38,200 nt of DNA from Pluralibacter gergoviae ATCC 33028 = NBRC 105706 (GCF_001598855.1 NZ_BCZS01000037.1:1-38200); one strand, 5' to 3'; positions 1-9,455 are shown, counted from the first letter of the stretch. Program-made: numbers and translations. Notes: generated from the sequence alone by a model not told the origin.

Positions 1-711
1 CGAAATCTTATTTATTCAACAAAGCCCTTTTAAACACCAGCTCTGTACCTCTTTTAAAGATCCTTTAATAAATCCTGTAAACCCATAACCTGTTCATCGC
101 CCGCACTGTGGACAGGCTCCGGAGAATGTCCGCCCTTGCAGCGACCTGACGGTCGCGCCGGTTCGGCAGTATCAGAGATAGCTCCCATCGCTCCGCGACG
201 GGCCCCTGCCGGAGAATTAAGTTAGTTACAGCATTCATAATAAAGTTCATCATAAAACCGGCGCCGGTTTGCCGGCCGGGAGCCCCTCCCCACCACTGAA
301 AAGCGCCGCCGCCCCCGGCCGAAGGCCGGGGAACACCATCGCTTTTAATGATGGGTGTTGTAACTACTCTTCTTCATAGCTGTGAGTGGAGCTGCGGTCA
401 GTTGTCTGGTACACGCTCGTAAGCGGTCCTGCGGCCCGCTAACGCGGAGATACGCCCCGACAGCGGCTGTCCACTCCGACCGCGTACAGAGGCTTCTGTG
501 ATGTTTTAAGCGGATATGGCTTTGCCAGCTACCGTGTTAAGTTCCCTGGTGTCGCTGAAATAACTGAAGAACATCCCCCTAAGCGTCAGCAGCAAGCTGC
601 CGCCGCTAAGGCCCCGGAAATCACGCCCTTTACGTCGTAAACGCCGTAAAGCCCGCTCACCGGGGTTAAAAGGGATTACTTTTACTTCTTCATTGCTGTA
701 AGCGGGTTAAG
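1..711. other. Hairpin-rich non-coding stretch, no supported gene
   Basis: No convincing intact gene is seen. The stretch is unusually rich in inverted repeats: GCGACC-TGAC-GGTCGC at 141-156, the perfect palindrome AAACCGGCGCCGGTTT at 255-270, CCCCGGCC-GAA-GGCCGGGG at 313-331, and a long-range pair GAGTGGA (384-390) with TCCACTC (470-476). This could be the remains of a structured RNA gene or of mobile-element ends. I cannot name it. Confidence 0.5.
443..640 (+). pseudogene. Possible decayed coding remnant, unknown family
   Basis: One frame stays open from 443 to the TAA at 638-640 without an obvious start codon. It reads like a real C-terminal tail, with an aromatic/basic stretch (RGFCDVLSGYGFASYRVKF) followed by a Lys/Gln/Ala-rich end. 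I do not recognise the family. Its 5' end lies in the hairpin-rich stretch, so it would be a 5'-truncated fragment. It may also be a chance open frame. Confidence 0.25.
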
Positions 712-848
712 GCTAATCAGGGCAGGGGGTAGGGTGGCAGAGTTTATAGCCAGGTAACCGGCTACGCCGGGCTTTCGGCGCCATTTGACTCCACAGACAC
801 ATGTAACCTCATCTGGCGCCTCCATGCCGCTGACGCGGCATCCAGAAG
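712..848 (+). repeat. Dispersed structured repeat, copy A
   Basis: Closely similar to 18866-19001 (copy C) and related to about 8812-8945 (copy B). Three inverted repeats are kept in all copies. Hairpin I is CCGGC-TAC-GCCGG (758-770). Hairpin II has GGCGCCA (777-783) pairing with TGGCGCC (814-820) across a loop of about 30 nt. Hairpin III is ATGCCGC-TGAC-GCGGCAT (824-841). Hairpin III has loop TGAC here but AAA in copies B and C, so the stem is preserved while the loop changes. Copy A lacks the downstream block shared by B and C. No open frame is conserved. Confidence 0.75.
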
Positions 849-977
849 TTTCCCGATGCTGTAAGTCTTAACGTCTGCTTTGTGCCAAAAGCGGAAGTAA
901 CTAACAGCAGTCTGTGTGAAAATACGGGGAGCAGGTTAGTACTCCTTAATTACGCCCAACTGGTCGATGTTGGTGAT

Positions 978-1089
978 GTGGAAAACCACGATAAGAGGTG
1001 TCAGAAATCGACTTTAATACATCCGGTCTCAAAATGGTCGATTAAGACTCTATATTTCAGACTATTAGTCTCTAAAAGTGGTTTTCCAC
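978..1089. repeat. Inverted repeat pair beside the 3' end of the helicase-nuclease gene
   Basis: GTGGAAAACCAC (978-989) is the exact reverse complement of GTGGTTTTCCAC (1078-1089), and each copy is itself a small GTGG/CCAC hairpin. A further palindrome, AGACTATTAGTCT, lies at 1059-1071. On the minus strand the 1078-1089 hairpin is followed by TTTT, so it could be a weak terminator for the gene ending at 1101. Alternatively the pair marks the edges of a small inserted or lost element. Confidence 0.4.
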
Positions 1090-1100
1090 ACGGTTGACCT

Positions 1101-4100
1101 TCAAACAACATCAAGTATCGATTCAATCCTTTTTTTTGCCTGACTGGTCAGGCGCTTAATTCCAAGCGAGCGGGTCATTTCCTGTATCTTATTGTCACCT
1201 TTAATACTCAGCGCCAGTGCGCGTAATTCCTCACTAGGGATCGCGTCAACCTGGCGAATGTCGTTATCCGTGGCAGGCAAACGAAACGCATTCCAGTCAG
1301 CACGTTGCTCAGCGGACAGCCAGACGAAGTTTTCACCTGAGTGATCGGCTGCAAGGTGATAGTGTTGATCCACAATTTCCATTACGCGTTCACGTATCAG
1401 TCTGCCAGCGCGAGTGAAGCCGTGTATACGTGCGATGCGTTGCACAAGCGTTGTATCCAGAACGGGTGATTCACTTGTTACCACCGCTTCAATGAGGGTT
1501 TTAAGTGTCTCATCATATTCAGCGATATAGAATTGTTCTGCATCTGTCCTGTCGTGCCATTCCTGAAGATCGTTAACGACATACTTACCGGCATGCGCTG
1601 GCTTGTTGTTATTCTGAGAAGCTGTAGATGCATACTTCAACTCAGTGCCACCATCATCTTCGCTTACTTCGGCGGGAGGCGTGATGATAGGGTTTACTGA
1701 CGTGGATATTTCTTCATCATTAGCGACAGGTGTAATTTCAGATACCAGTATGTCTTCACTGGCATCATTGGTTACGTGACCGATGACTGGCGTAATCTGC
1801 TTTTGTTTTTCTGCTTCAGAAATCAGTGCGGCTTCCGCTGCTCTGGATTCCTCCAGCAGGCGATTTATTGCTGTATCCAGCCTGTCGAGTGCACCTTCTT
1901 TATCAATCCACCATTCAGTTGACCAGAGGCGCAGTAATTTCCAGCCCAGGCCCTGTAGGATAGCGCTGCGGACTTTATCGCGATCGCGTGCTGTTGCTGC
2001 GCTATGGTAAGTGGCACCGTCACATTCAACACCGACAAGATAGTCGCCAGGCTTATCCGGATGAACGATCCCCAAATCAATACGGAAACGGGATACGCCA
2101 ATTTGCGGGACAACATGCCAGCCTTTTCTCCTCAGACCATTTGCTACTGCCTCTTCAAACGGTGAGTCATAACCGCCTACAGACCCACGTACTGCCTGAG
2201 AAAGAGCTTCAGGGCCGCGCTGGGCAAACTCAATAAAGTGTTTGAGGTCAGCAACCGCGCGGGCGCTGGTCCGATTAAGGTCGATGAAGGAAGGATCGAA
2301 CGAGCTGAAGACCATCATTTCCTGTCGCGCACGTGTGACGGCAACATTCAGCCGGCGCCAGCCTCCCTCGCGATTAAGCGGGCCAAAATTCATCGACATT
2401 GTATTTGCGCCCGGCTCAGTCGGGCCGTACCCGATGCTAATTATGATCAAATCGCGTTCATCCCCCTGAACCGTTTCGAGGTTTTTAACCACAACAGGTT
2501 CTTCCAGTTCAGACTGGAAGAAGGGTTCAATTTCAGGGTGATGCTGTCTGGCACGGTCCAGCAGATCGCTGACTAGCTTTTGCTGTTCAGTATTCAGCGT
2601 GATAATGCCTATCGATCTGCCTGATGCAACGAACTCTTTATCAGTCAGTCGCTTCACCGTTTCAGCGACGATCGCTTCTGCCTCGACCTGATTATGACGT
2701 CCTTTCCCTTTAGAGTAGACGCCTGTAACCTTGCACCACTGGACAGCACTTTGCTTTGTTTCGGAAGCGGGGAACGTAATCAGGTTGCTGTCATAGTAGC
2801 GATGGTTGGAGAAGGTAATCAGGCTTTCATGACGGCTCCGGTAATGCCAGCTCAGGCTGTGGTTATACAGGCCGGCAGCAAGACACTCATCCAGAATGCT
2901 TTCCATATCTTCTTCAGTATCATCGTCCGTGTCATTAGCTGCACGATTAAAGAAGCTGGTTGGCGGCATCTGGCGGGGATCACCGGCGATTACCACCTGT
3001 TTGCCACGCGCCATGGTGCCGATAGCATCCCACGGGGCAATCTGTGATGCCTCATCGAAAATCACCAGATCAAACAAGGCTTGGTCGGAGGGCAGGAACT
3101 GGGCGACTGAAAGCGGACTCATCAGCATGCAGGGGGCAAGTTTGGCCATGGCATCGCCCATTTCGGCTGCCATCTGGCGTACCGGTTTATGACGACGGGA
3201 TTTCTGTAGTTCATGTTTAAGCAGTGCAAAACCACTCTGCTTGCTGACCTCATTTTTTGCAGGAATGACGCCACATAAACGAGCACGGATATAGCGTACT
3301 GTCAGTTTGGCCAGACGATCGGTTTGAGCACGGTAAGCCTCAATATCACTCATGTGCTCAGCCGGCACAAAATTGTGCAGCAGCGGCTCTGAATCGATCA
3401 TCCACGATGCAAACCAGCGGCAATAGGCAGTTTCAAAAATCTCTGCAGCGCTTATTTCTCCTGAGTTAAGATGGATCAGCGCGTTGATCACTGGCTGCAG
3501 GCCATGTGAAATCGCTTCCTCACGTACACGGCTCCAGTCACTCCAGGCTTTAAGAGCAGACTGATGTTGCAGGATATTGAGTGCGCAGTCACGCAGTGCC
3601 GGGAGCGATGGTTTGTCCTCAGCTGGTTTTATCAGATTGCAGAAGCTAACCTGTGCATCATTGAAATTGGCGATTGCTGTGCGCAGTTTCCGAGTCAGGG
3701 CGGAGATAACACCCTGCGAACCGAGAAGGTCATTGGCATCAATAATCAGATTTTTTACAGCAGTGCGGATCTCGACCAACTGCTGTGGCGAAGAAGCAAA
3801 ACCACCAAGCGAATTGCGGATAGATTCTGCAAGTTCCAGGGTGGTCTGCAACTGTGCAACGTTGGTATCCAGCCCAGCCCATCCCGGCAGGGATAAAGTG
3901 ACAGAGTTAAGCTCGGTCAGACGTTGCAGCAATGTCTGCAGAGTTTCAGCAATGGGGAGATCAACGGATAAGTCGGGAGCTGACGTTAGCGAGTATTGTC
4001 GGATAACTTCACCAATGACTTTCTTGCGGGCACTGGTCGCAAAGAACCAGAATTTTTTGTCAGCGACTTCAAGTGCGTTTCTGATCTGCGGAGCATTAAC

Positions 4101-6992
4101 GTACTGCCAGCTGTTACCAGGGTAGGTAACTGACAGATTAGCCTTTGTCACTTCAATCTCTTTCAGGAGGTGAACGGCTTTATTCGCTGACTCTATACGG
4201 CTTGTGGCATCCGGTGCGAACATGAAATTCAGATCAATGCCGTAAGCTTCCGTCAATAATTCACAGAATGAAGTTAGTTGCGACAGCCTCTCGGGCTCAG
4301 TAGAGTCCAGAGTAACTCCCGTCGCCTTCAGTAATTCCTCGGTGGCGTTTTCAAGGTGATCGATGATTGCAGGCAATGAATTTGCTGCAGCAATGAGAGA
4401 AGACTGCCACCCATTGGTCCAGTCAGCCTGCGTGATGAGGTCAAAATGATCGCCGTGCTGTTTCCAGGTATCACGGTTCAGCTCCAGACGTTTTACTATC
4501 TCTCTGAACTGAGTCATCTCTGAAGAAGAATGCAAAGTCGATGCAGGCCAGCTAAAGTGCGGCGTGGCGCTACTTGCATCCCTGATAACCGTGCCCATTG
4601 CCTGATGGAGCGTTAAGCCATTTGGCCAGCGCAGATGGAGCAAACGGACAACCTCATTGAGTTTGTCTCGCAGGTGCTGCACCTTGGCCGCTTCTTCCTT
4701 CCACTCCGAGGTAGTCAGTAGATCACGCGCATCCCATGCCCGCTCTAGCTGTTTCAGAAAATCCATCTTGGACGTTTTGCTCGAGTGCAGTTCCAGACAA
4801 AATTCACCGAGTCCCTGAGCCTCAAGCCTGCGATAGACCACATCCAGTGCCGCTTTCTTCTCAGCAACAAAAAGTACGCGCCTTCCCAGCGCAAGATTAT
4901 GCGCGATCATATTGGCTATGGTTTGCGACTTACCGGTACCGGGGGGGCCATCCAGAACAAAATCCCTCCCTTTTGCAGAGGCTACAACGGCGGCGATTTG
5001 CGAGGAATCTGCAGGCAGCGGTAGGAAAAGATCCTGCGTATTGACGTTGTCATCGAGTTCCTCAACGTTGATGACTTCTCCGCTCTTATCCAGAACGGCA
5101 TTGTCCTGGCCGCGTTCGATGAGATACTTTACCAGCGCACTTTGCATCAACTGAGGTGCCCGATCGATTAGATCTTTCCACATCAGATATTTGGCAAAAG
5201 AGAATGTGCCAATCACGACATCACGGGTGACTTCGAAACCGGGTATGTCGCGCACAGCACGCCGTACCATATTCCAGATGCCATCCACATCAACACCACT
5301 TTCATCGGTGGGCAGATCGCCATCGAGGCCGTTAATTGTCAGAGCAAAGTCATTATGTAGCAGTTCAAGCAGAGTAAGGTTGAAGCGGGGCTCTTCTTCC
5401 AGCAAACGCATGGACACGCCCGAAAGTACACTTTTACGGTCAAGCTGAATCGGCAGTAGTATCAGTGGAGCTGAGTAACTTTTGGGATCATCAGCGGATT
5501 TTTTCCATTTAAGGAAGCCCACAGCGAGGAAAAGAGTGTTGGCACCACCTTCCTCCAAATCACTTTTCGATTTTCGATAGAGGTCGATTAGTGATGACTC
5601 GAGGCGGTATTTTTCCATTGCGGAGACGACTTCACCGCGTTCCAGCGCAATCTGGGCGTATTCTTCCCGCAGGTTCTCGTTTGTGAGCTGCTGATAAAGT
5701 TCGGCATCGCGGCCTCCACTCTCTAGATCAGGGAGCGGGACAATGCGAATGCGTTTGCCTTCAGCTAGCTTATCTTCAAGATGGCCCGGATTCGCACAGA
5801 TCAAACGAATGCCTTTAGCGCTTTCAGGCAGGTGTAACAGGCGGTTACGGGTGGTTAAGTCCAGAAGTTTTCGTTGCCATTGTACAAGCCGGCCCCCAGC
5901 TTCTTTTTCGCCAGCTGTTTCAATATCAATGTCAACATCAGGGAGAGAGGGTGCGTCCTCAAACCCATGAGAAATAACCTCCTCAGCATCAGGCTGTCCT
6001 TCAAGGCGAGTGACACCCAGAGCCAGTGGCCGAATTTTCTGCATCCGCGCGCGACGCGAATCAATGGCTGCGTGAAAAACATCCTCGTTAAGATACTTTA
6101 ACGCTTCATCAGATGCCTGAGTAAATGAAGGCGGGTGGGCTCTGGTCGCGAGAGTTGTCTCAAATACGACCATTTCTTTTAGGTCGACACGTTTGCGCAC
6201 CGCAGAGACGTCTTCTGTCACTAGCTGCGAAAATTCCTGTGGTTGTAACCAGACGCCAGCAAACGCATGACCTTCACTGAGCATTAGCAGTGAATTCAAA
6301 CCAATCTGTTCCAGTGCTGAAGCAAATAATAAGGTTGTATCCAGACAGGTCGCGACTTTTCCTTCCAGAATGATGCCTGGTGTGCGAATTTTCTGGCCAT
6401 TCCGTTCAAAGCTGGCTGGGGGAAGGGCATAACTGATATTGAGGTTGCAGACAGCAGTCCAGAGAGCTGAGGTAATTTCCCAGACACGAGTTCTCGACTT
6501 GCTTTCATAACCATCAAGAGCGTCATTCTTGCCTGCACGGCGAAGGACATCAGAGGCTGCCTTGAGTACACGATCTACCGCCGGATCATTAGGAATGATA
6601 AATGAAGGGAGCAATTCAATCATTGCGCTGCCGCCCCATTCATTTTTCGCAAGTGCCTCAAGCGAATAATGAGTAATGAAGATTTCTTCCTCACCCTGGC
6701 ACAAACTTATGGTGACTTCGCAGAGTACGCTTTCGGTCAGTTCGGCGAGCCATTTGGCATTAAGTTTGACATCCCGATCCCTGATATCCAGTGAAGTACC
6801 GGGAAGCAGGCGGTCGATATTCCATTTTTTATCTTCGAGCACGGCTGGCGCGGTCCGCAGATGCAGCGTCAGATCCTGAAATGTCTCTTCGGACTCATTA
6901 TGCAAGATGAGCTCACGTAACAGCGGAACTGCATTCTGGTGTGATGTGAACCCCAGCTTGTGCGCGATACTCACCTGCGCTTTTATACCCAT
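1101..6992 (-). CDS. Large SF1 helicase with Vsr-like nuclease domain (DUF4011 / AAA_11-AAA_12 / MTES_1575-type / DUF3320)
   Basis: A cytoplasmic 1963-residue protein, probably a single-gene antiphage or anti-plasmid factor combining a COG1112-type SF1 helicase with a nuclease. In order: a DUF4011-like N-terminal region (to about residue 650); Walker A GPPGTGKS (about 680); a long helical insert; Walker B DLVIFDEASQ (about 1310); GDPRQMPPTSFF (about 1340); ETVQGDERD and the helicase VI motif NVAVTRARQE (about 1555); a PD-(D/E)XK Vsr/DUF559-like nuclease (about 1610-1700, with RFRIDLGI and GVECDG); an acidic linker; and a C-terminal DUF3320-like domain (about 1810-1963). The start is ATG at 6992, with AAGGAG ten bases upstream; an upstream in-frame TTG at 7025 is less likely. 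Motifs look intact. The related Mokosh systems carry a PLD nuclease instead (from memory). It has no operon partner. Confidence 0.88.
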   Translation of the reverse strand: MGIKAQVSIAHKLGFTSHQNAVPLLRELILHNESEETFQDLTLHLRTAPAVLEDKKWNIDRLLPGTSLDIRDRDVKLNAKWLAELTESVLCEVTISLCQGEEEIFITHYSLEALAKNEWGGSAMIELLPSFIIPNDPAVDRVLKAASDVLRRAGKNDALDGYESKSRTRVWEITSALWTAVCNLNISYALPPASFERNGQKIRTPGIILEGKVATCLDTTLLFASALEQIGLNSLLMLSEGHAFAGVWLQPQEFSQLVTEDVSAVRKRVDLKEMVVFETTLATRAHPPSFTQASDEALKYLNEDVFHAAIDSRRARMQKIRPLALGVTRLEGQPDAEEVISHGFEDAPSLPDVDIDIETAGEKEAGGRLVQWQRKLLDLTTRNRLLHLPESAKGIRLICANPGHLEDKLAEGKRIRIVPLPDLESGGRDAELYQQLTNENLREEYAQIALERGEVVSAMEKYRLESSLIDLYRKSKSDLEEGGANTLFLAVGFLKWKKSADDPKSYSAPLILLPIQLDRKSVLSGVSMRLLEEEPRFNLTLLELLHNDFALTINGLDGDLPTDESGVDVDGIWNMVRRAVRDIPGFEVTRDVVIGTFSFAKYLMWKDLIDRAPQLMQSALVKYLIERGQDNAVLDKSGEVINVEELDDNVNTQDLFLPLPADSSQIAAVVASAKGRDFVLDGPPGTGKSQTIANMIAHNLALGRRVLFVAEKKAALDVVYRRLEAQGLGEFCLELHSSKTSKMDFLKQLERAWDARDLLTTSEWKEEAAKVQHLRDKLNEVVRLLHLRWPNGLTLHQAMGTVIRDASSATPHFSWPASTLHSSSEMTQFREIVKRLELNRDTWKQHGDHFDLITQADWTNGWQSSLIAAANSLPAIIDHLENATEELLKATGVTLDSTEPERLSQLTSFCELLTEAYGIDLNFMFAPDATSRIESANKAVHLLKEIEVTKANLSVTYPGNSWQYVNAPQIRNALEVADKKFWFFATSARKKVIGEVIRQYSLTSAPDLSVDLPIAETLQTLLQRLTELNSVTLSLPGWAGLDTNVAQLQTTLELAESIRNSLGGFASSPQQLVEIRTAVKNLIIDANDLLGSQGVISALTRKLRTAIANFNDAQVSFCNLIKPAEDKPSLPALRDCALNILQHQSALKAWSDWSRVREEAISHGLQPVINALIHLNSGEISAAEIFETAYCRWFASWMIDSEPLLHNFVPAEHMSDIEAYRAQTDRLAKLTVRYIRARLCGVIPAKNEVSKQSGFALLKHELQKSRRHKPVRQMAAEMGDAMAKLAPCMLMSPLSVAQFLPSDQALFDLVIFDEASQIAPWDAIGTMARGKQVVIAGDPRQMPPTSFFNRAANDTDDDTEEDMESILDECLAAGLYNHSLSWHYRSRHESLITFSNHRYYDSNLITFPASETKQSAVQWCKVTGVYSKGKGRHNQVEAEAIVAETVKRLTDKEFVASGRSIGIITLNTEQQKLVSDLLDRARQHHPEIEPFFQSELEEPVVVKNLETVQGDERDLIIISIGYGPTEPGANTMSMNFGPLNREGGWRRLNVAVTRARQEMMVFSSFDPSFIDLNRTSARAVADLKHFIEFAQRGPEALSQAVRGSVGGYDSPFEEAVANGLRRKGWHVVPQIGVSRFRIDLGIVHPDKPGDYLVGVECDGATYHSAATARDRDKVRSAILQGLGWKLLRLWSTEWWIDKEGALDRLDTAINRLLEESRAAEAALISEAEKQKQITPVIGHVTNDASEDILVSEITPVANDEEISTSVNPIITPPAEVSEDDGGTELKYASTASQNNNKPAHAGKYVVNDLQEWHDRTDAEQFYIAEYDETLKTLIEAVVTSESPVLDTTLVQRIARIHGFTRAGRLIRERVMEIVDQHYHLAADHSGENFVWLSAEQRADWNAFRLPATDNDIRQVDAIPSEELRALALSIKGDNKIQEMTRSLGIKRLTSQAKKRIESILDVV

Positions 6993-7600
6993 GAAACTAG
7001 TTCTCCTTAAGAGGAAATCACTCAAATATGCACAGTAGTGCTGACGACAGGAGACGCATTGAACAGGCAGAAAGCATCAGCAATTTGATTGCTCTGGCGG
7101 CGAGTATCAGAACAGGCGCGCAAGTACAGAAAGCATCATTCGCGGATTAGGTTGGGGGCGAAAGGTAGTGATTGTAAAAATCAATGCACGCTTCCTCTAC
7201 CGTCAAGAGGTCGTCCCTAAGAATCATCTTAGTATTTTGCTAACATTAAAGTATAACGCGAACTGGATCTATAGATTAGGTCAGCCCAGTAATCTGAGGT
7301 GGGATAGCAATTTCAGAAAGATTTATGTTATTGATAAATATATTTTTTTCTTTCAGCCCTCGATTCACTTGTAACGATGAACAACAAAAAAAAACAAGAA
7401 AAGATGATGTTCGATATAATATTTTGAAAAATTCCTGGATAACAATTGAATATATCTCTTGACCTGTTCCCTGTTGTTGAACAAGGCACTATTTTAATCA
7501 TACCTTTGTCAAACTGTGAACTTCCGCTATTCGCTCATAACGGACTGCGCTCACTTATTGCAGTGAGCGTTACCTTGTGTTTAATGCCAGCCTGGTATAG
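6993..7600. other. AT-rich gap between the helicase gene and IS110
   Basis: No supported gene. The 5' flank of the helicase-nuclease gene contains a direct repeat CAGAAAGCATCA (near 7069 and 7129, about 60 bp apart) and a small hairpin GCAAT-TTG-ATTGC around 7080-7092. These could be regulatory, but nothing shows it. From about 7380 the sequence is strongly A+T-rich with an A-run. The IS110 3' flank presumably begins somewhere before 7600; I could not place its end. Confidence 0.5.
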
Positions 7601-8596
7601 TCAGGTTGACAGTACCGGTTTCAGGTCTTCGTCATTAAAAACGGTTCCGGTCTTCAGGACGCCATAACACCAGTGCACCAGTTTCCGCATCAGCGCGCCA
7701 ATGGCCACCATTTTAGGTTTACCCCGCAGGCACATCTCATCGTAAATATTACGCATTCGCTTATTGTAGATTTTTCCGCACAGGGCGGACATGTAAAGCT
7801 TCGCTCTCAACTGAGGGGGGCCGATTTTCGACATCCGCGGCCGGCGCCGGACCGATGTGCCTGAGCGTTTCTCGATCGGCACCACGCCCAGAAAGGCGGC
7901 AGCCTGCTCAGCCGATACAAAGTTATGGCTGCGAAGCACGATCAGCATATGCATCCCCAGCTGGGGACCAACCGATTTAATTGAGGTCAGCAGTGTATAA
8001 TCACGCCTCAGTGCAGGGCTGGCTTTGATATGTGCTTTTATCTGCCGCTCGATATTACTTATCTCCTCGCGCAGAAGCTGCGCCATACGCCTGCAGGAAC
8101 TGATAATATCTGCAGGTGTGTCTGTCGACAGGTATTTTTCCAGTCTGTTCTCCTCACGCAGGGCATCACCCAGCAGAACATCCCGCCGTCGCAGGAGTGC
8201 ACCGAGATATCTGATTTCGGGTGCCGGCGGCTCCCAGCGGTGTGGCTTCTTAAGGAATGCGTAACAGGCCAGCATATACGCATCCACCTTATCCGTTTTT
8301 GTCATGATTCCCATGCCACGCGCAAACTCCCGACTACGGTGAGGGTTGGCCAGAGAAACCCGGAAACCGGCATCATGTAATTCAGTGGCCAGCTGTTTGT
8401 GATAAACACCGGTAGCTTCCATTACCACATGAACATCTTCCGGACTGCAATGTTGAAGCCTGAGCCAGCGAAGAATATTTTCAACTGAATGTCTGTTATT
8501 CTGGATGTTACGGGTTTTTATGCGTCCTTTGATACCGTCATAAAGCATGCAAAGATCCAGGGTGTTTTTACTTACGTCAATGCCGACTGGAAACAT
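7601..8596 (-). CDS. IS110-family transposase (DEDD recombinase)
   Basis: A 331-residue transposase of near-normal family length, apparently intact. The N-terminal RuvC-like DEDD domain shows D7 (VGIDVSK), E60 (VVMEATGVYH), D102 and D105 (KTDKVDAYMLA). The C-terminal Tnp_20 domain has a SVGP helix-hairpin-helix-like motif and the SGTSVR region expected to carry the catalytic serine. The ATG at 8596 has AGGAG at good spacing. IS110-family enzymes move DNA with a bridge RNA encoded in a non-coding end. The long 5' flank here (about 8597-8770) is the likelier site, as in the IS110 subgroup. The right flank runs into repeat copy B. Exact element ends are unresolved. Confidence 0.92.
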   Translation of the reverse strand: MFPVGIDVSKNTLDLCMLYDGIKGRIKTRNIQNNRHSVENILRWLRLQHCSPEDVHVVMEATGVYHKQLATELHDAGFRVSLANPHRSREFARGMGIMTKTDKVDAYMLACYAFLKKPHRWEPPAPEIRYLGALLRRRDVLLGDALREENRLEKYLSTDTPADIISSCRRMAQLLREEISNIERQIKAHIKASPALRRDYTLLTSIKSVGPQLGMHMLIVLRSHNFVSAEQAAAFLGVVPIEKRSGTSVRRRPRMSKIGPPQLRAKLYMSALCGKIYNKRMRNIYDEMCLRGKPKMVAIGALMRKLVHWCYGVLKTGTVFNDEDLKPVLST

Positions 8597-8780
8597 GGTC
8601 AAACTCCTCTCACATAAACCGTCACGCCTGTTAGCCTTGCACATACGGAGTCGAGCTCCCGGTAACCGTTCAACCTGATGTGCTGGCGTGAAAGGTGAAG
8701 CGGAGGGCCATGTGCTGCAAATCAAGGTTCAGCGGTGCCGACTTTTCTGACCTTAAGGGAAGGGGGCGGCTCACTCTGCT
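8597..8780 (-). ncRNA. Candidate IS110 bridge-RNA region (5' non-coding end)
   Basis: About 180 bases upstream of the IS110 transposase have no open frame and sit where IS110-subgroup elements encode their bridge RNA. The call rests on position and family knowledge only. I did not resolve the target- and donor-binding loops, and the far end of the element is uncertain. Confidence 0.35.
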
Positions 8781-8811
8781 TCAGTGGTGGTAGCTAATCA
8801 CCACAAACTGT

Positions 8812-9023
8812 TAGATACAAGGGAGGGGGTCGGTGAGGCAGAACCTGTCAACACAGTAGCCGGCTGCGCCGGGCAACGGCGCCACTCACTATCAGAGTTG
8901 TACTCAACTGCTGCTGGCGCCTCCATGCCGCAAAGCGGCATTCAGAGAACTTGCTCGTCAGTCCAGGCTGTGTATTCAATTCAGGGTGAACGGTTCCGAA
9001 TCCTTTCTGCTTCCGGTTAAGAT
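8812..9023 (+). repeat. Dispersed structured repeat, copy B
   Basis: The most diverged copy in primary sequence, yet the three stems persist: CCGGC-TGC-GCCGG (8860-8872), GGCGCCA (8878-8884) with TGGCGCC (8915-8921), and ATGCCGC-AAA-GCGGCAT (8925-8941). The hairpin II loop is entirely different from copies A and C and has its own inner GAGT-TGT-ACTC hairpin. The 3' block with CGGTTCCG and GCTTCCGGTTAAGATA (to about 9023) is shared with copy C. It lies directly beside the IS110 element. Confidence 0.7.
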
Positions 9024-9061
9024 ACATTCAGGTTCTCGAAAAATAAGGGAAAACGTTCGTA

Positions 9062-9313
9062 GTGAATCTGAAGGAAAAATCGGCCCATCTGGCGTGGTGC
9101 GAGCTGGTTGCGCTGGCATTAGGTAGGAAGAACGGCGATATAGTGTCGCCAGTACAGTAAAATCTCTTTCTCACCAGGTGGCTGGCGACGGCGCTGAAGC
9201 AACGTCGCTTTTCGTGTGATATTACCCCCGACATCGAGTGGCTTCTGAAACTGCTGTGTCTCATTGAACGTGAGCCTGCACTGATTAATACATTGCGCGG
9301 TATTCTCGCTTGA
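9062..9313 (+). pseudogene. Broken gene of unknown family, one internal stop
   Basis: A single frame runs from about 9047 to the TGA at 9311-9313 and is interrupted only by a TAA at 9158-9160. The first part contains KEKSAHLAWCELVALALG. The second contains LTRWLATALKQRRF and IEWLLKLLCLIEREP. Both look helical and protein-like. I do not recognise the family. The frame closes at an upstream TAA (9044), so the 5' end is probably missing as well. A hairpin follows at once. Confidence 0.35.
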
Positions 9314-9353
9314 ACAAAACCAGCCCCTTCGCGCTGACGGGCCTGGTTTTGTT
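9313..9353 (+). terminator. Hairpin resembling an intrinsic terminator
   Basis: AACAAAACCAG (9313-9323) pairs with CTGGTTTTGTT (9343-9353), so the 3' arm itself carries the T-run. It starts on the stop codon of the broken gene at 9062-9313 and would end transcription in the plus direction; A/T-rich arms make it potentially bidirectional. Confidence 0.5.
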
Positions 9354-9455
9354 CTTCGGTGTACAGTACACCGTCTGACGACGGATTGCCTCCCTTTACC
9401 TCGGTGCATAGCCCTCTTCCGCCAGTGTTTTCATATAAATGGACTAGGAAATAAA

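Noticed and set aside
882..1097. 71-codon plus-strand frame next to the helicase gene
   Set aside because: It lacks a ribosome site and recognisable motifs, and it overlaps the inverted repeat pair at 978-1089.
6993..7025. TTG start extending the helicase-nuclease by 11 residues
   Set aside because: The ATG at 6992 has AAGGAG at workable spacing and begins the family-like sequence; the extra residues translate the ribosome site itself.
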